Below, piece by piece: positions 22,353 through 34,100 of a stretch of 64,000 nt of DNA (the stretch's first letter is position 1; every line of letters begins with the position of its first letter). The translations under genes and the position numbers were made by a program. The DNA is from Polytrichum commune (lineage: Eukaryota > Streptophyta > Polytrichopsida > Polytrichales > Polytrichaceae), in contig OX485806.1 of the NCBI GenBank assembly GCA_950295325.1, forward strand, positions 46,063,169 through 46,127,168. The letters run 5' to 3'. The notes under the pieces were generated by a model that made no database searches, had not been told where the DNA came from, and worked only from the letters and a program-made list of their open reading frames with translations.

Positions 22353-23058
22353 TGTACGAAAACATAATCTCGCGGTTCGGGGTGCCAAACCGGTTCGCGG
22401 TTCGAGGTACACATTTTTTGAACGACTTGGTTCGGGAAATGACCGAGAGGTTTCGAATCGATCACCGGAAGACCACCCCTTATCACCCCCAAACAAACGG
22501 ACAAACGGAGAGGGTTAACGGTATTTTGGTAAGTATCCTACGCAAGACGGTCCTAGACTCAAAGCGCGATTGGGATACGAAACTAACGGCGGCACTTGGG
22601 CATATCGCACAACCTATAAGGTCACCACGCACGCGACTCCATTTTCATTGGTTTACGGGTTAGAGGCTACTCTTCCAATCGAATACGAAGTCGAATCACT
22701 TCGAGTTGCCGTGGATACGCGCCTCACTTACGAAAAATCTTTGAGGAGTCGACTTACGGACTTGGAGGCGCTCGACGAGCGAAGGCGAATGGCGGCCCAA
22801 CACATCGAGGCGATTCAACGCCGACGGAAGCGCATCTTCGACAAACGAAACAAAAAACGGGCACTCCAACCGGGTATGATGGTCATGATCCAAGATGCAA
22901 GGAAACTCGAATTTCCCGCAAAGTTTGATGCGGTATGGCTAGGCCCTTACCTTGTAAACGAGGTGTTTCCAAAAAATTCACTTCAATTGGAAACTTTAAA
23001 TGGACAACTCTTTCCTACGCGGACTTCGGGAAGTCGTTGTAAGCAGTACCTAGCGTGA
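22353..23058 (+). pseudogene. Gypsy integrase C-terminal fragment, same family as the full element
   Basis: Starts within the integrase at 'YENIISRFGVPNRF', with a frameshift just after it, then 'TTPYHPQTNGQTERVNGIL' including the catalytic Glu region, and continues to the polyprotein end 'SGSRCKQYLA'. A frameshift near 22,600 adds to the decay. Closely similar to the C-terminus of the polyprotein at 31,174-37,431. Everything upstream of the integrase is missing, so this is a 5'-deleted copy followed by its own 3' LTR. Confidence 0.92.
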
Positions 23059-23118
23059 ATTCGGCATTTACCTTCGAAGCAAAAGATTTTGGATCCACCC
23101 CCCGATGGTCGCCAATTA

Positions 23119-24681
23119 TGTGAGCCCAAAATGGTGCCCACATGTGGTGATTAACTCTTCGGGACCAATTTTAGTTTGACTTTGAGGTGTTATGATTATT
23201 TACAAAACATAAAAAGAGTGAAGTGTGGTGTGGATTTAAGTTTAGGCATTAGAATGTGTGGTGTGGTTATTCCAAGGTTTGAATTCAATAAGAGTATGCC
23301 TTGATATTGTGAGTAGGGGGTAAGGTGAAGCAAGGTGAGCTCCGCGGGTTAAATGCCCACTTTTGGATCCACTTTGTTAGTTTAGGAAGAAGGAAGCTTG
23401 GTGGAAGGGGATTAGTCCTTACTTTAGAGGTGAAGGTTAAAGGATTGTGATTGGAGGTGCTAATCCTCTCACCCTATCCTCACCTCCCTCTCTCCCTCTC
23501 TCCCTCTCTACTACTTAAGGTGGTTTCTCTCTCATTTTCTTCTCTCTTCATCAAGCGCTCTCAAGGGAGCAAGTTCTTAAGAGCTTGAGCCACGTGTGTA
23601 GGTTATTAGTTTTAGTGAATTTAATTAGTTAAGCTCTCTCCCTCATTGTCTCTCAAGGGTGTGAGCTCTTAGAGCTTGAGACAAGGTGGGTGAAGTAAGT
23701 AGCTCTTAGAGTAGTTGTGTGTTAGATTAGTTTAGTTCATTAGTGGTTTAGTTAGCTCATTTAGCCAAAGTGCAAAGAAGAAAGGGATTAGTGGATGCTT
23801 GATTAGCACCTAAGGTGGCGTCATTTAAGTGAGCCAGCTAGTTAAACCTGGTTGCTACATACAAGCTGTTGCCGAGCCACAAGGGTCAGCTGGTTAAGCC
23901 GGTTGCTACATACAAGCTGTTGCCGAGCCACAAGGGTCAGCTGGTTAAGCCGGTTGCTACATACAAACTCCTGCTGAGCCTACTGGTCAGCTGGTTAAGC
24001 CAGTTGCTACATACAAGTTGTTGCCGAGCCACAAGGGTCAGCTGGTTAAGCCGGTTGCTACATACAACTCTGCTGCCGAGCCAAATCTTGGATTAAGCCG
24101 GTCTAAGCCTTGTTAGGCCTTCACTTAACGAGTTAATAAATATAAACCTTAGTCGCCTCCCCACAAATTAACCTTGAACCACAATAGACTATTTTAGAAT
24201 ATATTAAGACTTAGGTAAGTATTGGATTTATTAGGCTAGGTAGGGCATGTGTGACTTTTAAATGTATTTGGTACTTGAACCATTGATAAAAGTGTTTTTC
24301 AACACTTGAACCTATTGGTCAAAATAAATCACTTGGATTACTAATGAAGAAGGTGGAGGACATCCGCGGTGGCGAGACAAAGGAGGTTAGGCCAAGGGAG
24401 AAAATGGAGGACTCTAGTGACGGAAGAGTGAAGGAGGGGATAATCAAAAGCCAAAGGAGAATATCTTTGAGAGCTTGTGTTGCCAAGGCCGTTGGTTGGA
24501 CCCTTGAGAAGGCCAATTCGGCTACAAGTCAAGAGGCTACCATTAATAAATGAAGTGATTCAAAATAACATGAATGCCTTGGGATGTGAAGTGAGCATTT
24601 TCAATACACAAAACAATACATGTGATTCTCAACACCATCACCCGGACTAGGACGCTTAAGGGTGGTGGGTTTGGCCTCACA
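23119..24681 (+). mobile_element. 3' LTR (1,563 bp) of the fragmentary gypsy copy
   Basis: Begins TGTGAGCCCAAAATGG directly after CGATGGTCGCCAATTA and ends GGTTTGGCCTCACA, the same termini as the 1,939-bp LTRs of the full element (which are on the other strand). The interior is diverged, with a different minisatellite. Inserted in the ParB/methyltransferase-like gene of MULE A; the exon resumes at 24,682. No target duplication can be scored because the left side is deleted. Confidence 0.88.
23834..24090. repeat. 51-bp minisatellite inside the LTR, about five units
   Basis: Unit contains GTTGCTACATACAAGCTG and GCCGAGCCACAAGGGTCAGC; one unit has a CCTACTGGTCAGC variant. It lies in the LTR of the fragmentary gypsy copy. 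Confidence 0.9.
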
Positions 24682-27600
24682 CCGTGTCGCCACCAAGGAC
24701 TTGCTCTAGTGAGAAGTTTTTAATCCACTCCCCAACTTGGCCATCATTCTCCTCACCCGATGTGAAAACAGGGATTCCTTGGCTTAACTGCTCATAGGAG
24801 GAATCGTGTTTGGTTCCTCTAGACTGAATTGGAGCATGAGAACCAGAGTCATATGTAGGACTAGGCGCATGTGGGCTCTTACATTCTGGCTCTGGAGGGG
24901 GGTTCATCTTCTTCTTCCCCCTCTTGTTAGTCTTTTCCAGAGAGTTGTGGAGTTTTGCCATCTCTTTCTGGGCCGCTTTCTCCTCAGCTTCCTTCACCTT
25001 AAGCGCTTTCTTCCTATCTTCTTCTAGACGTCGCGAGAGGGCCTTTGCCCTCTCGTGCTCGTCTTCGATGCCCTGTAAATCAACCATCTCAACACCAGAC
25101 TCTCCAACTGCCTCCCTTGACTTCCTAAGTTCATTTTCGAAGGAAGGAGTGAAACTAGGAGCACAGTCGAGGTACCATCCACCTCCTGTAAGATGTGAGG
25201 TTGACCACGTCCGCTGTTGATTTGCTGAGAACATGCACGTTGAGTTCGACCTGTCAAGCCATGCAGAAAGAAATATGGGGAGATCTTCTTTTGTTATTGC
25301 TCCTTTTGCAAGGAGCTCGTACTTGAAATATCTGCAGGCAAGAAACAAGTCATCATTACATACATTGCAATCGAAATACCTGTGATTTGGAAAACCAAAT
25401 CAGTATGCCAAATATAATAACTGCAGTAGTTAAAGGAGAACCAACCGAAAGAGTACCCTTCGAACAATTAAGTCAGTTCCGTTGAAGCCCACAAATTTGA
25501 TAGTTTTGTTAAAAGCCTCTTGACCTCTGAAGAAGGTGGGGAACGCATTGTCCCATAATTTCATTCTACAGTCCTCGATGTATGCAGCCAAGGTCAAAGG
25601 CTCGCTGGGTATTTCAAAGTTGATTGCTAGTCTGTCTTGGCGCAAAGTGTCTTCAAATATAATGGAAGCCTGATCGGATATCTGTAGAAAAATAGTGAGC
25701 AAGGCCGACAACAAGGATGAGAACAAAATTGAGCCATGTATGGAAATTAGAGTAAGAAAGACCGAGAAGAAGACCAAGAGAAAGACCGAATTAATGTAAA
25801 AGCTCAAATCAGGGAAACAGATCTAAAGAGTATATAAGGGGTTATGTACTCACTCCTGCCCAAAAACATGCCTTGGCCAAGAATGCATGCAATTTCTCCT
25901 CGTTGGTGGGCTTGGTTGGGAGTTTGCGTGCCTCACGTGTTGATGCAGAGGAATTGAAATATTCCAACCATTTGATTTTTGAAGCGGGTGATGCTTTTGC
26001 AGTAGCGATCAACTGCAATTTCTCTAAGTTGAGCTCCGGTGTAATTGAGTTAAGAGTGTAGTGACGCGCAATCTGTGAAACATAGAGTAATATATTAGAC
26101 TCAAGGAGTTCATTGAATTAATTGTAGAGTGAAAAACGGGCCTTAAAATAGTGGACATACCTCTCCAAGCCAACCCTCTGTCAACTCTGGGTTTGCCACA
26201 CAAACTAGTTTTGACATTTTTTTATGAAGTGCCTCGGCTCTCTTTGAAGCAGCGACCTCTCCATCCGTTTGTTCAACAAGTTGACGAACACCCTCATCTG
26301 CAGCAAGTCCCAGTTCGTGCTGCAAAGGGATTACATTAGTTAGTTTGTCATGAAGAAGATGGATTAGGAAAGGCGCATACATATGAAATATCGATTGCCA
26401 GACATAGTGTAGAACCTATGTCTCGGTCCCAAGAATGAACTGTTGAATTCTAGCCAAAATAAAAGACAACACAGGAGCCGACTAGCTTAGTCTTGAACCA
26501 AATCTCAGAACCCAAGCTTCGGACAAAAAAGAAGCTAAACTCAAGTGATAAGTTAGCCAACAGTGGTTGTCAGGGTAGTTATTCTGTTATGTCAGCAAAG
26601 TCATATAGACAAAGAAATATAGACAAAGAATAGAGCAGCAACATGCTTAATGTGAAATAAAATTAAAGAAAAAAAACGAGGGAATAAATCATTCAGAGTG
26701 AGTACTATAGAGATTATACCTGGAAGATGAAGTTCGTAAAAACATGTAGATTTAATGAATACCACGTCTTCTTAGCATTTTGAGATTTCTTGCACCTTTT
26801 AATGTTAGCTGGAGTCAATATCTCTTGGTACTGTTCGAGCGGCATAAGTCCATACTTCTGCACCCTAAATAGAGTGTGAATTGTGTTGGTCTTGACGTGA
26901 AAGTCTTCAGTATGTCTACAAGTAACAATCATAGAGTGAAGATAGGCAAATTAAAATATATGTATATTTAAAGTACTCTACATATATGAAAATATTAAGT
27001 AATGAAAACTTACTTGTTGATGTTAGGCATAACTTGCATAACAACACCAGTTTTACCCTTCGTGTCAAGGAGGATGCTATCCACCGAAAAATGCCAGGCC
27101 TCTTCTGTTTTGTGAAGTCTTTGAATATGATTGAGCCAAGCCTGCCGCCTATGGTTCCCGTCACAAACAAAGAACATCAAGTTCTTAAAACTGGCTAACT
27201 CCGGAACGGATAGAAGAAAGGAGTTGAATTCTTCATTTTTGGCACTCCAAATAGGACCCCACGATGCCTTATGCGCTTTAGTCACCTCATGTGTTTTGCC
27301 TTCTTCATCCGTTATAGTGACATAAAATACTGAGGCACCCTCTCTATACCCATGGACAAACTCCTGCTCCAATTTAGCAAGATCACTTGAGAGAGTTGGC
27401 CTCACCATAGGCATGGCCAACATTTTGCACAAGGGAATATGGAACCTTGAGGAACTCAGGGGTTCGACTCTCAGTCGAGAAATCGTGGCAACGGAGTTAA
27501 GTTTGTGTCGGGTCCTGATATCATCTTCATCACCTTCATATGGATCTCTATCTCCAAGCCCCTCTTCATCCTCATCCTGCCCCTCTTCGGAATTGTCCAC

Positions 27601-29168
27601 AGAAACCTGAGAAACACCAGGAACAACATCCTTTGCGTTGTTCTCTACCTGCAGGAGACGGCAGGCTCGATACATTCTATGATCAAACCAGTTATACAGT
27701 GTATAACAACATTTCAATAAAATTCAGGCAGTCATTGCTAAACAAACGCAAAATGTATACCAAGACACACATATAATTTCAAAACAACCTTAGGATACTA
27801 ACCAATAGGCCCTCAATGTAAGTATGTCGGCACCGAGACAGACCACATCAAATCAATTCAGACCCACCCCGTAAGTATCTCGGGACCGAGACATCCAATT
27901 AGTTTCCAAGCAACCTTCTTCAAACAACATTTTGACCTTAATCACCTAGCAAGAATCATCCACACTAAAATGAATTATGACTAATTCAGACCAGTCAAGA
28001 CTAATTCAGACAACTGCAGTGCATTCGTCATTCGAAACTAAACTGATTTCAGTGCTCTTTATAACCTATCCTATCAGAAACTAATTCTGAAATTAAACCC
28101 TCCTTTTAGGTGTCTCGGGACCGAGACACACAATAAGTTCCAAAGCAGCCTCTTGAAACAACATTTTGACCCTAATCACCTAGCCAGAAACATCCACACT
28201 AAAATCAATTATCACTAATTAAGACCACTCAAGAGTAATTCAGACAACTGCAGTGCATGAGGCATTCGAAACTAAACTGATTTCAGTGCTCTCAATAACC
28301 TATCCTATCATATACTAATTCTGAAATCAGAGCCTCCCTGTAAGTGTCTCGGGACCGAGACACACAATAAGTTTCAAAGCAGCCTCTAAAAACAACAGTT
28401 TGACCCTAATCCCTTAGCCAGAATAATCCACACTAAAATCAATTATGACTCATTCAGACTAGTGAAGAGTAATTCACACAACTGTAGTGCTTGATGCATT
28501 CGAAACTAAAGTCATTTCAGTTCTTTGAATTACCTATCAAATCCCAAACTAATTCTGAAATCAGACCCTCCCTATAAACTGATTTCAGTGCTCTTAATAA
28601 CCTATCCTATCAGAAACTAATTCTGAACAAAAACCCTCCCTATAAGTGTCTCGGGACCGAGACACATAATAAGTTTCAAGCAGCCTCTTGAAACAACATT
28701 TTGATCCTAATCACCTAGCCAGAAACATCCACACTAAAATCAATTATGACTAATTCAGACCAGTCAAGAGTAATTCAGACAACTTCAGTGCATTCGGCAT
28801 TCGATACTAAATTCACTTCAGTTCTTGGAATTACCTATCATATCCCAAACTAAATCTGAAAGCAGACCCTCCCTGAGAGTATCTCGGGACCGAGACACAC
28901 AATAATTTTCAAAACAGCCTCTTCAAACAACAGTTTGACCCTAATCCCTTAGCCAGAATCATCCAAACTAAACTCAATTATAACCTATTCAGACCACTTC
29001 AGACTAATTCAGACCACATCAATGCTTGCGGCAATCCTGACAGCGTGAAATCCACATACTTCCTACTCAATCCCTAAAACCCAATACCCTAATAAAACCT
29101 AATACCCCCAATAAGACTACCATTGCAAGCATCCCTCAATATAGCGAACATTGCCTACAAGTATGTCT
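24682..29168 (-). pseudogene. MULE A gene 2, central part: ParB-like domain, helical region, coiled coil
   Basis: Exons on the minus strand (transcription order): tail of an exon at 29,159-29,168 (next to the gypsy insertion), 27,014-27,648 (ParB-like), 26,720-26,915, 26,161-26,319, 25,854-26,072, about 25,447-25,681 and 24,682-25,331 (cut by the gypsy LTR). The ParB exon has an acidic lead, 'FHIPLCKMLAMPMVRP', 'EFVHGYREGASVFYVTI', the signature CDGNHRRQAW and 'ILLDTKGKTG' ending in a conserved Asn, as in ParBc domains. The later exons align with copy B ('KIKWLEYFNSS' vs 'MVKWLQRWNSS'; 'GGWYLDC' in both). The last exon carries a Glu/Lys/Ala coiled coil and a Lys-rich patch. All exons are open; only the two insertions break the gene. 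The 27,649-29,158 intron holds the palindrome array. Confidence 0.78.
27800..29168. repeat. Intronic tandem array with GTCTCGGGACCGAGAC palindromes
   Basis: Units of about 235-300 bp, each with one near-palindrome of 7-bp arms GTCTCGG/CCGAGAC around GA: 27,877-27,892 (first base A), 28,112-28,127, 28,346-28,361, 28,648-28,663 and 28,881-28,896 (first base A), plus a degenerate copy near 27,829. A final copy at 29,165-29,173 is split by the gypsy insertion and completed after 40,261. Unit bodies share TTTGACCCTAATC and AATTATGACTAATTCAGAC segments. Located in the intron upstream of the ParB-like exon of MULE A gene 2. Confidence 0.88.
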
Positions 29169-29173
29169 CGGTC

Positions 29174-31112
29174 TGTGAGGCCAAACCCCCCACCCTTAAG
29201 CGTCCGTAGTCCGAGTAGTGGGTTTGGGCTCACATTCCTCCGCGGTATTGGATTTGGACTTGGATGAGTCCATAGTGCAAGGTTCACCCTTCAAGTGGTC
29301 TTGGATTTAACTTTGGTCTTTGCTTCCTTTGTCTTGCCATCGCGAGAGTGCTCCACATTCTCCATTAAGTTGTGCACGTGGTTTATTTTTAAAGAGAGGA
29401 TGCAAGTGTTAAAAAAAACACTATTCTCTATAGTCAATCTCAAATACATTTACTTGTGAAAGCCACACATAACACTAACTAGCATAATGTAACTAACTAC
29501 TTGTCTATGAGCTAATTAGGTAGGCTATCTACTAAGCTCCTTCATGAACCCATCTCTTTACTTTCTAATTACATAAACCTAGCTCCTTCATAAACCCAGC
29601 TCTTTACTTTCTAACTAAACAAACCCAGCTCCTTCATAAACCCAGCTCCTTCATGAACCCAGCTTCTTAGCTTCTAACTAAACAAACCCAGTTCCTTCAT
29701 AAACCCAGCTCCTTCATGAACCCAGCTCCTTAGCTTCTAACTAAACAAACCCAGCTCCTTCATAAACCCAGCTCCTTCATAAACCCAGCTCCTTAGCTTC
29801 TAACTAAACAAACCCAGGTCCTTCATAAACCCAGCTCTTTACTTTCTAACTAAACAAACCCAGCTCCTTCATAAACCCGGCTCCTTCATGAACCCACAAC
29901 TTTGTAGTTGTAATCCCCAACTACCTCACTAATTATTCAAGCCCTTAACTAATCTTCCTACCTAATTTCCCTAATTCTACTAACAACCCCTTTCTAATCA
30001 CACAATTCTTCTCTAATCCTAAAATCCTAAAATCCTAGAGAGGAGAGGGGGAGAGAGAATTTCCTAACTTCACTAAGACTAACTAATCCACACAAGTATA
30101 TTTTTGCACTCATCACAACATCAAGTGCTCAACTCTTAAACATGGAACTTGCAACCACGTGTATTCAAAACATGAACTTTAAGTACCACAAATTGGAATC
30201 ATGAATTAACTTTAAAATCCTTCACGTCAACACTAATTCTACCAAGAGGTCAAGCCCTCTTCAAGGCTAACAAGCCTTGGCTCTCAAACTAAAAACTAAG
30301 CACACGCATGTGCTCCAATGTGGCTTCCCACACCCACACTTATAACTCGTGGGGTGCCTTGGAGCACAAAGGAAAGAGAGGATGAGTGAGGGAAGAATGA
30401 GGGATTATATAGTAAGCTTGAGGGGGTGAGCACCCTCAAGGCTCACGATAAGCCCTTGAGATTTCCTCCTACTTAGTAGGCGCCAATCCTATCTTCTAAG
30501 CCTTCCTCCCTCAAATGATCAACAAGGATCCTAATTCGAACATTTAACTAGCCTTGGCTTTCTACCTACCACACTTTACCAAACTTGGGATGCTTCAACC
30601 CAAACTTAGCCTCCTTCGCTTTCCGCCGCCATAACTTTCTCCCCTTACTTTCCCAAATCGTCGCTCACCACTTAATTCAAACCACGATGCTTAACTCGTG
30701 ATTTGATTGGTGCTTTGAGAATTTGCTTATCCTCCACCTTGCATTCTTCCTTGGGCCTTCCCCATTAAGTGGCCATGATGAGGTGGTCCACTTGTGCGCT
30801 CCATGTGATCCTCCATTCATCCCAATTCGAATGCACTTGCCTCTTGAGTCACTTTGGTTGTCTCCATCCATTTGTAATAGCCTACTCACTAACTACTCAA
30901 TCCAAGTTCTCCTTACCTATCCTCATTCACTCAAATCCTTCCGAAGGTAAAAACACAATAACAACTCACATCCTAGCCTCTTACAACATGGTACTTCTAA
31001 GACTAACATTTCACTCTTTTTATATTTTTGTGAAGTAACATGCTACTTCAAAGTGCATCAACTAACGTTTCAAGGGTCTAAGACTAAATGTGGGCACCCT
31101 TTTGGGCTCACA
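29174..31112 (-). repeat. 3' LTR of the full gypsy element
   Basis: Equal in length and, wherever compared, in sequence to 38,323-40,261. Contains a minisatellite of CCCAGCTCCTTCATAAA-type units at about 29,525-29,897. On the minus strand the LTR directly follows GGTCGCCAATTA rather than a classic purine tract. Confidence 0.97.
29525..29897. repeat. LTR minisatellite (CCCAGCTCCTTCATAAA type)
   Basis: More than ten imperfect copies of AACCCAGCTCCTTCATAAA/ATGA, with TTAGCTTCTAACTAAACA spacers. The same array is present in the other LTR at about 38,674-39,046. Confidence 0.9.
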
Positions 31113-31173
31113 TAATTGGCGACCATCGGGGGATGAATCCAAACATCTCTTGCTCCAAGGGTAAGTTGCCTAG

Positions 31174-34100
31174 TCAAGCTCGGTACTCCTTACATCTACT
31201 TCCCGATGTACGGGTAGGAAAGAGCTCACCATTCAACGTTTCCAATTGAATTGAATTATTAGGAAAGACCTCATAGACAAGGTAAGGTCCTAACCATACC
31301 GCATTGAATTTCGCCGGAAATTCAAGCTTTCGTGCGTCTTGAATCATGACCATCATTCCCGGTGTTAGGGCCCTTCTCTTATGTCGTTTGTCGAAAGTAA
31401 TCTTTCTCCTTCTTTGGGTTGCCTCAATATGTTGAGCCGCCATTCTCCTCCCTTCGTCAAGTGCTTCCAAATCGGTTAGTCGATTTCGTAAGGATTGACT
31501 TTCGGTAAGTCTCGTACTCACGGCCACCCTAAGTGACTCGACTTCATATTCGATTGGTAGTGTCGCTTCAAGACCATAGACTAAGGAAAATGGTGTAGCA
31601 CGCGTAGTTACCTTATAGGTTGTACGGTATGCCCAAAGTGCCGCCGTTAGTTTCGTATCCCAATCCCGCTTCGAGTCTATAACCGTCTTGCGTAGTATAC
31701 TCACCAAAATTCCGTTAACCCTTTCCGTTTGTCCATTGGTTTGTGGGTGGTAGGGAGTAGTCTTCCGGTGATCAATTTTAAATTTCTCTGTCATCTCTCG
31801 AATCAAGTCATTCAAAAAGTGAGTACCCCTATCGCTTACTAGGATCTTCGGCACCCCGAACCGCGAAATTATGTTTTCGTACATAAATGTTGCCGCGTGT
31901 TCCGCCGTGTCGGTCTTCACCGCTTTGGCTTCCGCCCACTTGGTGAGGTACTCGGTTGCCACCACAATATATTTCATTCCTTTTGAAGATTGGGGATGGA
32001 CCTCACCCACATAGTCGATGCCCCATTTTTCGAAAGGAATTAAGGGTAATGATACATGTAAAGGCATCTCCATTCTAAGGTCGTTTCGGGCATACCGTTG
32101 GCAAGCGTCGCATTTCCTTACATAGTCATGGGCGTCCTTAAATAGTGTAGGCCAAAAGTAGCCCGCTCTAAGTATTTTTTGCCCGGTGAGTTGACCCGAG
32201 AAGTGACCGCCGCAAGCGCTATCGTGGCAAGCGATTAAAATCGCTTCAACCTCCGTTTTTGACACGCATCGTCGTAAAATACCATCGGACCCCCTTGTAA
32301 ACAACCTATGGCCCACTACAACAAATTGCCTACTATTTACCCTCACCTTCCTTCTCTCTTCTTTTGTCCACTCTTTGGGCAACTTGTGGGTTGTTAGAAA
32401 TTCCACTATGCCCGCATACCACTCCGGTGTAGAAGTGACCACAAAGAGGCTATCATCTACTAACATATCATTTACCGGATTTTTTCCTATCTCCTCCGAC
32501 AACCTAGACAAGTGGTCCGCTTGTAAATGCATACGACCCGGTTTATATTCCACCGTGTAGTCGAATTCTTCTAATAACAAAACCCACCTAGCTAACCTAC
32601 CACTTAACTCCGCCTTGTTAATTAGATACTTGATAGCCATGTGGTCAACAAAAAATACAACCGGGTTGCACATGAGGTAATGCCTAAACTTTTTAACGGA
32701 AAACACCATGGCTAGGCACTCCCTCTCCGTTGTAGAGTAGTTTCTTTCGGCGGGGGTCAATTGCTTACTCGCATAAGCTATAGGTTGATCCTTCTCTTTT
32801 TCTCCCGTTGCTTGACAAAGCGCACTCCCTATTGCCACATTACTAGCATCACAATAGACGTGAAAAGGTTTACCCCAATTGGGTGGTATCAACACCGGAT
32901 AGGTGCTCAACCTATCCCGCAATTCCTCAAAGGCTTTTTGACAAGCATCCGTCCACTCGAATTTGACATCCTTTTTGAGCAAATGGGTAATGGGCACCGC
33001 TATCTTTGAAAAATTAGGAATAAGTTCCCGGTACCATCCCACATGTCCTAACAACTTAGAGATCCCCTTGGAATTGGTTGGAGTTGCCAAGTCGCTTATG
33101 GCCGCAATCTTATCCGGATCGGGTTCTCTACCTTTCTCACTAACAACATAACCCAACAACACTCCCTTATTCACTCCCAAAAATGTCTTATCCGGGTTCA
33201 ATGCTAACCTCATCTTCCTACACCTAACCAATGCCTCCCTAACACAATGTAGGTGATCATCCACATTACTTTGTGTGCTAAAATCGTCCACAAAGACGGT
33301 CATGGATTTGAACAACAAGTCGGTGAAGATATACATTACTAATCGTTGGAAAGTAGCCGGGGCATTACATAACCCAAATGGCATCACTACCCACACAAAA
33401 GTACCCCAAGGTGTAGTAAAAGCCGTTTTATGGATATCTTGGAGGGCTATGGAAATTTGATTATAACCCGCATACCCATCCATAAAGGTATATCGCGAAT
33501 GACCTCCAACCTCCTCAAGCAACAAGGTGATAAAAGGTAAGGGGAAGTGATCATTTTGTGTGCACGAATTCAATTTCCTATAGTCGACACAAACCCTTAA
33601 TTTCCCATTTTTTTTCTTTACTAAGACCATAGGAGAAACCCAATCCGTGATTTCCACCGGCTTGATAAACCCGGCCTTCAATAACCTTTCCAATTCCGCT
33701 TTCACCAACAATTGCAATTGAGGATTCATCCTCCTCTCCTTTTGTCTAATTGGCCTCGCCCCCGGAATTAAAGGAATCCGGTGCTCTACCATTTCCCTAG
33801 GAATTCCCTTAAGCTCATCGTAGGACCATGCAAAAGTATCACTAAACTCATCCACCAAATTGCTATACTCCCTAACCTCTTTCTCCCCCAATTTGGAGCC
33901 CATCTTCATTTGTCGGGTTTTTCCATTCTTTAATTTCACATCCACGTACCGCCAATCCGCTTCCGACACATGTGCTTGTTCCTCTTTGTTCCGATACCAA
34001 TCGGAAGGCACATTGGGGTAATCTTTCACATCTTGACCTACAACTATCCCCGTAGACGTGGTCTTGAAATGTAAAGGCTCCTCCAATTTCGATGACTCAA

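Noticed and set aside
27800-29173. CRISPR-like array of spaced repeats
   Set aside because: Repeat units are 235-300 bp with homologous interiors, so it is a minisatellite, not short repeats with unique spacers, and the context is a plant transposon intron.
30677-31038. Open frames inside the 3' LTR (repeated at 39,826-40,187)
   Set aside because: They occur twice only because the LTR is duplicated; no coding features.
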